Source: Plasmopara viticola (Eukaryota > Oomycota > Peronosporomycetes > Peronosporales > Peronosporaceae). From it: a stretch of 64,000 nucleotides of DNA. The notes below the pieces were generated by a model. The model ran no database searches. It was given only the letters and a program-made list of their open reading frames with translations, and had not been told where the DNA came from. Location of the stretch: NCBI GenBank assembly GCA_001695595.3, contig MBPM02000004.1, positions 248,001-312,000 on the forward strand, given 5' to 3'. Position numbers and translations under genes: made by a program. The stretch's first letter is position 1, and every line of letters begins with the position of its first letter. Shown here piece after piece: positions 32,554-42,780 of the stretch.

Positions 32554-35500
32554 ATGAACAAGCGCACCGAAGTCCTCCTAGGAAGTGGTAACTATTACCA
32601 CTGGGAGTTTAACATGAGGATGACCCTGGCGCGGAAGGGTCTCCTAAGACACATCATGGCCGTCAAGGAAGAGATGGACGTCACGGAGGCGTGGCTGGTT
32701 AATGATGCCAAGGCGCTAGGCATCATTGCTCAAGGCGTTGAGATCCAGCACCAGACCAAGATTCGGTCGGCTACGCGTGCTATGGAGGCGTGGTGAACCC
32801 TCCGCAATTTCTACAATCGCTCGACTCTTCACAATCGTGTTGTGATGACTCGTCGTCTACATGAGTTCAAGATGGAAAGTGGAACAAGCATGGCAGAGCA
32901 TCTGGACTCTTTTGACGAGCTAGTAGTGGGACTACAGACTACGGGAGAGCAAATTGATGAGTCACGCCAGCTGGTGGTACTTCTCAGCAGTCTACCTTCG
33001 GAGTACGACTTGATTTCGTCGATTGTGGAAAATGCAAGGGACATTTCGTTGATAGAAGTCAAGGAGAAGCTGCTCAAAGAATCGGAGAAGCTGCAGAGGA
33101 AAGAAGCTACCGAGAAAGCGTTTCGCGTAAATGGAAATGGAAATGCTAGAAGATTTAAAGGTGGACGGGACAATGCACGAAAGGGTGGTCCTCCACGCAA
33201 TAATGGCGGATTCAAGGGCAAGTGCTTCAACTGTGACCAGTTTGGACACATGAAGCGGAACTGCCCGGCCGGTAAAAGATTCAACAGCGACGACACGGTG
33301 TTTGCTGTTGGTGAAGGGAAGTCATCAGGATGGCTGATTGACAGTGGAGCAACTTCCCACATGACCCCACACAGGAAGGACTTGTTTGATTACAAGGGCC
33401 TAGAAGCTAGCATCAAAGTTACGATTGCAGACGGGAAGAAGTTGCTTGTCAAAGGAGCCGGCACGGTAAAATTGACTGGTTTGAACGGAATGAGGATTCG
33501 CATGGTTGAAGTTCTGCACATTCCCGGACTCGACAGAAGGTTGCTGTCAGTTGACAAGTTGGCAGAGCGTGGCATGAGTGTGGAATTCTCGCGTTCGTCA
33601 TGTGTCATTTGGAACAAGAAGCAAGCAATTGCGTCGGGCACAAAAGTTGGAAAGTCGTATTTTCTTGATTGTGAGCAAGAAGAAGCATGTCTCGTTGAAT
33701 ATACCGGGGCTGACAATCAGTGGGAGCTTTGGCATGCACGCATGGGGCACCCCAGCAAGGATGCGCTGATCAGGACACAGCGATTAACTAATGGTATCCC
33801 AATTATCAAGCAAAGTGTGGAAATATTGTGTGCCGGGTGTTTGAAGGGCAAGCAGACGATCACGGTGTTTCCGTCTCGTTCAATGACAAAGACGACACGT
33901 GTGTTGGGGCGTGTTCACACAGATGTCATGGGGCCAATGCGAACTATCTCGAAGGGTGGTGCCAAATAAATTCTCACGTTTGTGGATGACTTTTCACGAT
34001 ATGTTGCAATTTTTCTGATCAAGAGCAAGAGTGAAGTTGCTGGCAAGTTCAAGGAGTTTCTGACATTATACGAAAACCAGTGGGGTGCACGACTAAGATG
34101 TTTGCGATCCGACAACGGAACCGAGTTCGTAAACAAGAAAATGGCAGGAATATGTCAAGAGAACGGCATTGTACACCAGCGCTCCGTCCCATACAGTCCG
34201 CAGCAGAACGGAGTAGCGGAGCGTATGAACAGGACAATTATGGAGAAAGCCCGCAGCATGTTACACTACATCGACGGAATGGTGGGCGGAAGCGGTAAAT
34301 ACAGCGGTTCATTTAATTAATCGCTCCAGCAATGCGGTCCATCCTGACACCACGCCGTATGAGCTAGTTTTCAAAATGAAGCCTCGAATGGATCACCTGC
34401 GCGTATTTGGTTCGCAAGGCTACGCTCATATTGACGATGTGAAACGGACCAAACTGGAACCCAAGAGTTTCAAGTGTATGTTTCTTGGCTATGCAGAGAA
34501 TGTCAAGGGCTATCGCGTGTTTGACTTGGAGAATCCCAAGATTAAAGTGACCCGCTCAGTAAAGTTGGATGAGCGTGAGGTGGGCGGCATCTACGACACG
34601 CAAGAGCTTAAGCCGGAAACAATTGTTCAAGTAGTTAAGGATGGTGATGAAGTCAATGCTCAGCATCAAGTGGATCGACAGTCAGTTCCGGACGATCCCA
34701 TGGGAGCTGTCGAAGAGACAGTCGAGGATGTCAATATGGAGGATGTAAATCGTACGCCAAGCGCAGTTGTACAGCGGCTAATGCCTTCTGAGAGCCCTGT
34801 ACGAAACGGGCTTGAGCTAACAGAGTATCATCAACCTTCCCAAGTGCAACAAGAAGATCGTTTGGTGTTTCGGCCTGAATTGGAGCGAACACGAGTAAGA
34901 CGTGAGCCAGTGCTTATGCTAAGAAACGGTGCCGATGGTGGAGAGTCAACAGAAGAAAGTGAGGGTCCACCGACTCCAAAGCGTGCTAGGATTGACGAAG
35001 ATGGACTAATTGCGGAAGCCTTTCTTGCCTACGCTGTGAATATTGACGATGATATGGACTCACCGACTACTTATACTCAAGCAATGGCAAGCGACGATGC
35101 AATGAAATGGCGTGAAGCAATGGATGCTGAGCTTCGCTCTCACGAAGAGAATAAAACGTGGACATTGCAGCCACGAGGGGAGATTGGACGCACAATTGGA
35201 TCACGATGGGTATTTGCCAAAAAGCGTGATCAGAATGGCGCTATCGTGCGATACAAGGCACGACTAGTCGCGAAAGGTTTCAAGCAGAAGTATGGCGTTG
35301 ACTTTTTCGAAACATATTCCCCGGTTGCCAACATCAATTCGATCCGAATAATTCTCGCGGTATGTGCTGAATGTGGCTATCAAATGGAACAGCTGGACGT
35401 CGACACGGCTTTTCTTAATAGCGTGTTGACGGACAACGTTTTTATGGAAGTTCCGCTTGGTGTCGACAATGCTCAAGGAAACATATGTCAACTAAACAAG

Positions 35501-36640
35501 GCTATTTACGGACTTAAGCAAGCAGCGAGTGCCTGGAACAAGACAATACATCGTGTCTTCATCAGGAATGGCTTAAAGAGTTGCGGAGCAGATCAATGTG
35601 TTTATGTCAAGAGAACTAAAGAAGGTTTTGCTTACGTTGGACTATATGTGGACGACATGATTATCGCAGCAAGAAGCAGCAAAGAATTAAATCAAGTAAA
35701 GGGAGTACTCAAGAATGCTTTCAAGATGAAGGAGCTTGGTCAGGCGGAATTTATTTTGGGTATGGAAATTGATCACGACAGGTCAGCTGGAATTTTGATG
35801 ATCAAACAGACTCGCTACATCGATGACGTGGTCAAGCGATTCGGTCAACAAGATGCCAAAAGTGTTGAAAACCCTTGCGTATCAGGATTGAAGCTGTCGT
35901 CAAAGCAGTCACCCACAACGGAAGAGGGACGGTCGACAATGCGATCAAAGCCTTATCGCTCTTTGATTGGATGCTTGCTGTACATAACGACATGCACTCG
36001 GCCTGATATTGCTTACGTGGTGACGCAGCTATCACGTTTTCTGGAGAACCCAGGACTACAACATTGGAGCGCAGCAATTCGAGTAGTACGGTATCTGAAG
36101 ACCACGCGTCAAATCGGTATCGTCTACCGAGGAACTGGAAGCGTTACGGTCAAGGCATACTCGGATGCAGATTGGGGCAGCAACACGGATGACAGACGCT
36201 CGGTCTCGGGAATTATGGTCATGATTGCAAGCGCACCAGTGGTATTTAAGTCGAAGTACCAGCGGACAGTTGCGCTGAGCTCAGCGGAAGCTGAGTATAT
36301 GGCTCTCAGCTTATGCAAACAAGAAGTTCTTTGGACGCGGGCAATGCTAAAGGACATGGGTCACGAGCAAGTTGAAGGCACACAGGTTTGGTAAGACAAC
36401 CAGGGTGCGATTGCGTTAGCCAATAACGCCGGATACCATGCTAGGACGAAGCATGTGGACATCAAGCACCACTTTATTCGTGAGAACGTGCAAGAAGGAC
36501 TGTTAAAGATCGAATACATCGACACGAAGAGTCAGCTTGCAGATATGCTGACGAAGGCAGTTGGGACCAAGATGCTTAAGTATCTGCGCGAAGCCACCGG
36601 AATCAAGACCAAGTCAGCAACAAAGGACACACAGCATTAG
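32554..36640 (+). pseudogene. Copia-2 gag-pol polyprotein with four inactivating breaks
   Basis: The start is the ATG at 32554. Domains in order: gag with CCHC knuckle (CFNCDQFGHMKRNC, ~33220), protease WLIDSGATSHMT (~33330), integrase HHCC (HARMGH...CAGCLKGK) with HTDVMGP, RSDNGTEF and PQQNGVAERMNRT, RT with YVDDMIIA (~35647), and RNase H with YSDADWGS, ending KSATKDTQH. Breaks: TGA at 32794-32796 in gag; TAA at 33967-33969 just before FVDDFSRY; a frame change near 34275-34285; and TAA at 36392-36394 in RNase H, where the related element at the window's right end has Glu. Otherwise the frame is open throughout. It could be mobilised only in trans. Confidence 0.93.
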
Positions 36641-36653
36641 CGGTGAGTGGGAG

Positions 36654-36799
36654 TGTTAACATTACACCGCTGAATGCATGTTGAACAGGTGGATGGCTTC
36701 ACAGTAATTACAAGTACGTCACAATTAGTAATTACATATGGTAGCCGTTCATTGGTCAGGATAAATATATTCACTTCGGTTTTTACTTTCTTCTCAACA
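36654..36799 (+). repeat. Copia-2 3' LTR (146 bp)
   Basis: Near-identical to 32366-32511; ends CTCAACA directly before the right TAAAT copy. Confidence 0.93.
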
Positions 36800-36804
36800 T
36801 AAAT

Positions 36805-37264
36805 ACAAGCAAATTCCTGACTTTATTGTTACGCGCATGATGAGCAAAAACGCGACATGCATTGCGTAAATTGGTGCCGGAGAAAGCGGTCGCATCATGT
36901 ACGAAGGGACGCTTGGAGTGATTTTTGAATCACTACTAATTTGCTTGATTTGCTTTCTCGGACAAGACTTTAAATTGCTACAATGACAGATGCTTTTCAT
37001 CAGCGTTTTCGAGAAGGCGATATTCTTGCTTTTAATGAGAAATGGGTCTATTCTGCAAAGGTATCTTGCTTTAACAGTTCCTTTTCCTAAGTAGCAGTTT
37101 TTGCTTGGGAGTACAAGACAGACCTAAAGAAAGAGGAGTGAGCTGAAAGAGACTTGCAGGCTCGTTTTTTAAGAATGCTATTACTAGAAATTATTCGACC
37201 AGCAAGATTATGTGTATTGATATCCAAGGGCTAATCAGTTTTCAAGGGCTTACGGGCGTAAGGG
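36805..37264. other. Gap between Copia-2 and block B, no gene seen
   Basis: Only short frames (for example 36794-37000, minus) with no recognised domain or repeat. Confidence 0.4.
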
Positions 37265-38617
37265 CTGCCGAGCAAAGCAGCATCTGCGGATTTGGCTGTG
37301 GCGGGAAATAAAACATGATCCGATTCTGGCCGACAGAGGACGCTATTTGCGAAAGGTTTTTGAAGCGCTGACGGGAGCCGTACCAATAGTGCTAAAAAAT
37401 GATTGTCACCAGCGGAGGTGGCGCCGTTCTACTTGAATTAATAAGTTATCACGATGCGTGTGGCTGAAATTTACAAAAATGATACATTTTCGGTTTGACT
37501 AATGCAAGAAATGTTAGGCTTAACTTGACAGCCCTCAAAAGGGGGACTGGCAGCGGTAATCTGCTCGTTGTACATGCAAGTACGAAAACCAGTGTAAAGT
37601 TTACGTATACTTTTGGCGCGTCGACAAATTTTGCGCGCCGACAAGCATATGCGCTTAGACTGATAGTCTGTGAGTGAACCACAAGCCCTTTTTCTTTCTA
37701 TGTGACTGTCTGACCGCTTACAAAGCAAGTGAAAGGGGCCCACTTCTAAGCAAAATCGGTGTCGTTTGGTGTGATCCAGTAGGCATATGATAATATGCTT
37801 GAGCTTAATGGCAGGCGAGAGCTACAGATTTTTTCGGAGTCTCTAAGATCATAAGAAACCTGAAAAATACTTTCGAATTTTGACAGCACGAAGTCAATTT
37901 GCCTACAAATTGAGCAGACATGACTTAGCCTTGACGCAAGTCCATATCCCTCAAAGTGTCGACCCATTCTCTGGACTACGAATCTGAGAACTATGTGAAA
38001 CAATATACTGGTACTACATCTCGGGCAGATTTTTAGTTCCTTAAAGGATAGCGCAAATGAGGAAATAACCGAGATTTGTCACTTACTTTTATTTTGTATG
38101 TATGTATGTGTATAAAAGGTGCCTATGTTTCCTAGCGGTACCCAGGTTTCAAATATGATTGTCCTTCGCTTGATGGCCTTGTGGGCTTTAGGCATATTTT
38201 TATCTAGACAAGAAAACATGGTCCAACGACATCGTCGTCAAAGCTTTGTAGACCCACAACGCACGAAAATAGGGTCATGGTGGAAAGCCTTACCATAAGA
38301 AACATCGCGCCAACGTAAGGAAAGGCAATCGGTTTGGACTAATTTAATTTGTGCTTTAGCACCATAAGGTTGAACTTGTCTTGCTTCTACCGATAGGCAA
38401 GAGTAAACTTAAGTTATTATGAGGTGTTTAGACGCTACCCGACACCACGACCCCGATTTTGTGCATGTAAAAACGACATATCCCTCGATCCTTGTTCACG
38501 ATTCACGTCGTAACAACCAAAATCATATTGGACAAGTACGCCACATGGTGGGCTCTAGCTTTCAGGCACTTGCCCCATTTTGAAATCGTTTTTTCCTTAC
38601 CCACCCCGTCGACTTAG

Positions 38618-39184
38618 ATGAAGCTTTTCGTTTACCTTTTGACGATCCTTGCGCTTGTTCAAGGCCAATTTAGGAAAAAAAATCGCAAAGGCAGTGTACC
38701 TGCTGGAAACAAAGTGAAACATCATCGCAAAGGCCTTCAAATTTGTGACATCGATGGCGGGCCCGGAGGTAAAGCTTTTGACGACACGGATTTAATTAGC
38801 GTTGGGCAAACTTTGACGGAAATCAAGCTATGCGGTGTTGAGCGTCTGGATGGCATCGGCGTTACGGTCGTGTCTAAAACGAATGCGAGGCAGGAACTTT
38901 TTCACGGCTCAGAGAAGAATTGTAAGGTGCATCCACTTGACCCAGACGAGTACATTGTTTCGTATGAGGTGCACCTCGCGAACATGCATCACAGAAGAAA
39001 AAGGCGCGTGGGTTACATCAAACTCTACAACCAAGACGGTGACTTTTTTGAAGCCGGCAGGCATAAGAGGGAGAGCTCCAATTTTTTAAGCTGTGTAGCT
39101 CCGGATGGATATCAACTCGCTGGGTTTTCCGGGCGCAGTGGGGAAGAAGTCGATTTGCTTAATGCTTTATGGACACCAATTTAA
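38618..39184 (+). CDS. Secreted jacalin-like lectin (188 aa)
   Basis: Intronless. Residues 1-16 (MKLFVYLLTILALVQG) are a clear signal peptide. A short basic segment follows (17-41, many Lys/Arg/His). Residues 47-185 match a jacalin-like beta-prism: GGPGGKAFDD at the start, ISVGQTLTEIKLC, EYIVSYEVHL, VGYIKLYNQDG, and the closing GFSGRSGEEVDLL. The GxxxD carbohydrate-binding motif (G175-D179) is intact. Four cysteines (43, 72, 102, 159) are conserved in the paralogue at 58 kb, compatible with two disulphides. The likely role is binding of plant or self glycans outside the cell; RXLR and LFLAK motifs are absent. The start is the only Met giving the signal peptide. Upstream, CTTTCAGGCACTTGC at ~38560 is shared with the paralogue and may be a promoter element. 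The gene lies in block B and is missing from block A. Confidence 0.85.
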   Translation: MKLFVYLLTILALVQGQFRKKNRKGSVPAGNKVKHHRKGLQICDIDGGPGGKAFDDTDLISVGQTLTEIKLCGVERLDGIGVTVVSKTNARQELFHGSEKNCKVHPLDPDEYIVSYEVHLANMHHRRKRRVGYIKLYNQDGDFFEAGRHKRESSNFLSCVAPDGYQLAGFSGRSGEEVDLLNALWTPI

Positions 39185-40017
39185 GATCCATTGTTTGTAA
39201 ATGACGCCTTAAAGCCAGCCTCCTTTAACTCAGCATGACCACGGTTTTCGGCCGCCACATGTAAACAAATAAATAGGATTTTGATCTACCTCGAATTTGC
39301 TATACAATGTCTGCTTTGCAATTAAAAAAAGCGCAAAATTCTGCGCGCCAATGAAGCAAATTCTAATGCTATCCTTTTTAAGCAAAGCTCTGCTTACATT
39401 AAGTGCCCCCCGAGGTATAGATCGCTGGTAGCTTGACGCCTATACAGGACTTTATTCGTGTTCATCAATGATTTTGTCGTTTATGTCTAATAGAGCTTGG
39501 CGATCTTCGTTCGAATGGCAACAGCTGAATTGAGCTGCACCCGATGAACCCGCTAAGCTGACATTCATGCGCTATCGCCTTTAAAAGCGTCCGTTACGTC
39601 TTATTACGTGCCACTTTTCTGTCGGTGATGAATTTGAGCGTGATAACCATTTTTCTAACGTGATCAGTCAGATTGAAGGCGTCCAATTCTGCACCTTCGT
39701 CCTGTTCCATGCATAAACCAAGACGCCACTACTTACCACGCGTTCGTCAAGACCGATCGATAGAGTCTTTACTAGTTCTTTGAGGCAACCGTTTTTTTAT
39801 CGTCATACATAAACACTAAATTAGACAGCGGTGACATTAAGTGCAGCGGTAGCTTCATTGGAGTGGATTTTATAAAGTGAGGAGATAGATTGATAATAAC
39901 CCGACGTGATTGCTTTGCAAGAAGAGAATGGAATAATGCGTAAAAAGAAGTCCTAGCACTAAATTACTCCTGTCACATGAGTGAATTTAAGAATGTACAG
40001 TAATGTGCCATATTAAG
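39185..40017. other. Downstream of lectin gene, block-B-specific, no gene seen
   Basis: Part of the ~1.33 kb without a counterpart in block A. A possible polyadenylation region (AAACAAATAAATAGG) lies at ~39265. No coding frame of note and no terminal repeats delimiting an insertion were found. Confidence 0.4.
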
Positions 40018-40724
40018 CTGTTTGTCCGTGTAGTTACAGTTCTTCACCAAGCCATTAAACTTTAAAAGTTCTTCCTATTTTTTGCATGCTCACCGACCAA
40101 TTAGAAGAGATAATGCCTTGCTGCATTAGCAATACTAGATCGTCAGCTACACAAGTTGCTCAGGAGTGTCTTCGGCAAAGTTTAAACTGTGATAGCAAGT
40201 TTAAATTAACTTTCTGCCGATAAAAAATGAATTTGGGGGCGCTATTTAGTCAGAACGTGATGTATTTTACGGGCAGATCCATTATCGAGAGCGCATAAAA
40301 GGCTGAATTGTACAAATTTCATCGTGTCCGAGTGTTTTCTATTTTTAGACAACGTAGTGCGATACATTTTCTCCTGAGAGCATGCTTCAGTATTTATACA
40401 AGACGTGGCTCCCTACAAGACCTCAGTTTGATTATTCAAGCGAGTCGTCCGTTTATCTGCCTAAAAACTTGAAATATACCATTCAGATATTCTGCTTTAT
40501 ATTTACCGCTATCCATTCAAACTTTGCAAGCTTTCTTAACATTTTACTCAACTACGGCTAAGAAATATTTAATGCATTTGAAAATGGTCCGTATCCGTTT
40601 GAATGCTGCTAAATTTCTTGACATATCACTTAATAATTGGAGATAAGAATGCTCATGAGATTTTTTTATGCTTCTAAAAATGTTAAGAAGATTAACTCAC
40701 GAACTTCCTAAAAAAATTAACTTT

Positions 40725-40889
40725 TTAGGCGATAAAAACAAAAGTTACAGAATCGGCAAAGTACACATGCGAGTGCAGAAGGATTCCAATACGAGCTCGA
40801 TCGGCTAAAGACTTGTCGTCCAATGCAAGCATACTGTCGTCTCGCAACTTACGGTCCGCAGCATGCGCTTCTTCCTCAGTGGTCATCAT
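40725..40889 (-). pseudogene. Relict small frame with RXLR-like motif, block B copy (54 codons)
   Basis: The minus-strand frame starts MMTTEEEAHAADRKLRDD, with RKLR encoded at 40842-40853, followed by acidic SMLALDDKSLADRAR. It aligns with the RGLR frame of block A at 13224-13391. A stop (TGA) lies a few codons upstream of the first Met. Above it a neighbouring frame reads FGRPRSPLLVVETLAKL, matching the ASPRSPLLGVG of block A, so an indel may have separated a leader from the motif. This is consistent with a decayed RXLR-type secreted protein, but the signal peptide and EER are not demonstrable. Confidence 0.35.
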
Positions 40890-42169
40890 TAAAGCTTTGC
40901 TAGTGTCTCAACCACAAGAAGCGGGGAGCGTGGTCTTCCAAAGGCTATCAAAAAATGTTTCTACGAATTCAGTTTACTCTTGCTAACTTACGCCCTCGAA
41001 CTCCCTTCCACAGCACAAACACGAATCTGACCCCGGCGACAGTGTTGCACGTTAATGCTACTCACTGTTGTTGGTGCTTGCTTTCATTTTAAAAGAAAAG
41101 AATAAAATAAAGCGATGTACGGCGTACCAATTGCGTTTTTAATTGATTTGCTCGCGATCGCCGTTTAGCGGGTGGAGCTTATGACGTAAAAAGACGGCCT
41201 TGATTGCCTTTGCTAAACATATATCAAGAGCAGTAGTGAAGAAATTTAACAGCTTGGTTTGACCATTTTTTGGTCTCGAGACAGATATTGCGGAATTTCC
41301 GATGGGTCGACGCTTGAACGAGAGCTCACATGAAACAGCGCCGAAGCTCCTGCGCTCACGCTAAATTGAGTCGTATGCAAGCCCACGTAAAACGATGGCT
41401 GTTTGTCAGTTTCTTTGTAATGAAAAGCGTGTATGTGAGCCTCTTTTCGCAACGGACTTAAATTGTCTATGAAGCGCGTGTGAACTTTACGGTAGTGACT
41501 GCGTTTGTGAATAGTTTTCTCAACATCCAATACATAAAGTGTTAACTTTATAGCTGAAATTGCTATCTTTTTCCTTCTAATATGTCTGTATATTCCGGAT
41601 CCCTCCCCCTTTGTGTTTTCTAATCGTGAACGTGTCTAAACCCGACATTTGTTACATGCTGCTACAACGCCTTGTCGTAACCGCATACACGCTGTACGGT
41701 CATTCGCTTTCTCCAACAATCTCCCCGCTTCGAACATGTCCAACCTTGCGCTATGACACTCAAAGCCTCATTCACCAAGCCCATATATTGGAAGCCTCTG
41801 TTCAAGACAATTAGCTATAGTAATCCAGGCTATGATGCATCGGCGTTGCTCTGTCAACACCATCTACCGAATTTGGCGCGGCCATCAAATTAGCCATTTG
41901 TCTCAAACGGTCAGCAAAGACCACAAATAATAAAGCTGTCTGCTCAATTTTTGGCGGTTTGAGCACAAAATATAAACCAGTGGACCGTCAGCAGCGTATA
42001 AGCATCGGTTTACCTAATTAATGGATCAACTGCATCCGGCTAGTTTTTTATACGTACTAATATTCTGCAAGTGCACACAAATTTTCGGACTCACATGTGT
42101 TTTTGGTCATCCATTCCAAGCCATACGTTTTATTTCGGCTATAATGACCGCTTAACGGAGTACTGTAAG

Positions 42170-42268
42170 CCTAACGACGTACATCGTCAGGGCCTAACGA
42201 CGTACATCGTCAGGGCCTAACGACGTACATCGTCAGGGCCTAACGACGTACATCGTCAGGGCCTAACT
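42170..42268. repeat. 23-bp tandem array, four full units plus a partial
   Basis: Four identical units beginning CCTAACGACGTACATCG start at 42170, 42193, 42216 and 42239, with a partial fifth at 42262. Each unit holds a small inverted motif (GACG/CGTC). The units are identical while their surroundings have diverged strongly, so the expansion is recent. Confidence 0.95.
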
Positions 42269-42289
42269 TATTTTTGATACAAAAACCCT

Positions 42290-42330
42290 GAGGCTTCAAC
42301 TTTTTTCTTTAAGAAAAAAGTTGAAGCCTC
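42290..42330. repeat. 41-bp near-perfect palindrome
   Basis: Two 20-bp arms (GAGGCTTCAAC... and its exact complement) are separated by one T at 42310. It lies 21 bp after the 23-bp array. It could form a cruciform or a hairpin in RNA, but no gene is adjacent. Confidence 0.95.
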
Positions 42331-42669
42331 GCGTTTCACCGTTTTGATGTTTTCTGCAAATCTTAAGATTATTTCTCCTCACAGTATTTAGAGGGCCTAA
42401 CGCCTCGTGCATAGGCGGCTTGAGTTGATCCCTTACAAATCAGGTAATCGCTGTGTCATGAGCTAGCTTACAGCTCAAGTGGTGCAATAACGCGCCAGCC
42501 AAGGCTTTCGGTTTCAATGGCTCTAGATCGCCTTAAGACTATACTCCACAGAGAAATAGTAGGTTTAAGTCTAGTATGTGAGCCATAACCTCTGACGATA
42601 GCAACGAAATCTTTGATACTAACAGAATTTTTTTTTAATAGCTTGAGGATCTTAATGTTCAAATGTGTT

Positions 42670-42780
42670 AATCTGATTCCTTATTTCGGTGCCTGCTTGC
42701 ATAAGTGCAGTACTGGTGGCAAGATCCGATGCGTCGAAGACGAATAAGAATGTTCGTTCTGGATCCGTCAAGGTCAGGGT
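42670..42780 (-). pseudogene. Gypsy-type RNase H relic in block B
   Basis: Reads ERTFLFVFDASDLATSTALMQ on the minus strand; partner of 22150-22255 in block A. Frame-broken beyond ~45 codons. Confidence 0.45.

Larger units (their letters stand above)
32366..36799 (+). mobile_element. Copia-2: full-length, young Ty1/Copia element
   Basis: A 4434-bp element with 146-bp LTRs that differ at only two positions, flanked by a perfect 5-bp duplication (TAAAT). LTR ends are TGTTAAC...CTCAACA. The polypurine tract GTGAGTGGGAG abuts the 3' LTR. The sequence after the 5' LTR (GGTTAACAGCC) only partly resembles the initiator-tRNA-type site of Copia-1. The near-identity of the LTRs implies recent insertion. 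Confidence 0.95.
37265..41220. repeat. Segmental duplication, block B part 1 (partner 9820-13680)
   Basis: Colinear with block A part 1 by the anchors listed there. It contains ~1.33 kb absent from block A (about 38520-39930), which includes the lectin gene. A short TGTA microsatellite lies at ~38095-38110. Confidence 0.7.

Noticed and set aside
32794..36394. Stop codon readthrough or alternative genetic code explaining the Copia-2 stops
   Set aside because: All three stop types involved (TGA, TAA) also end the intact genes here, a frameshift is present too, and the related element has sense codons at the comparable site.
38618..39184. RXLR or Crinkler effector for the 38-kb secreted protein
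   Set aside because: No RXLR or LFLAK motif after the signal peptide; the GGPGG start and SGRSGxxVD end identify a jacalin-like lectin instead.
42170..42268. Possible CRISPR-like array
   Set aside because: The units are directly abutting with no spacers, and the genome is eukaryotic; it is a simple tandem repeat.
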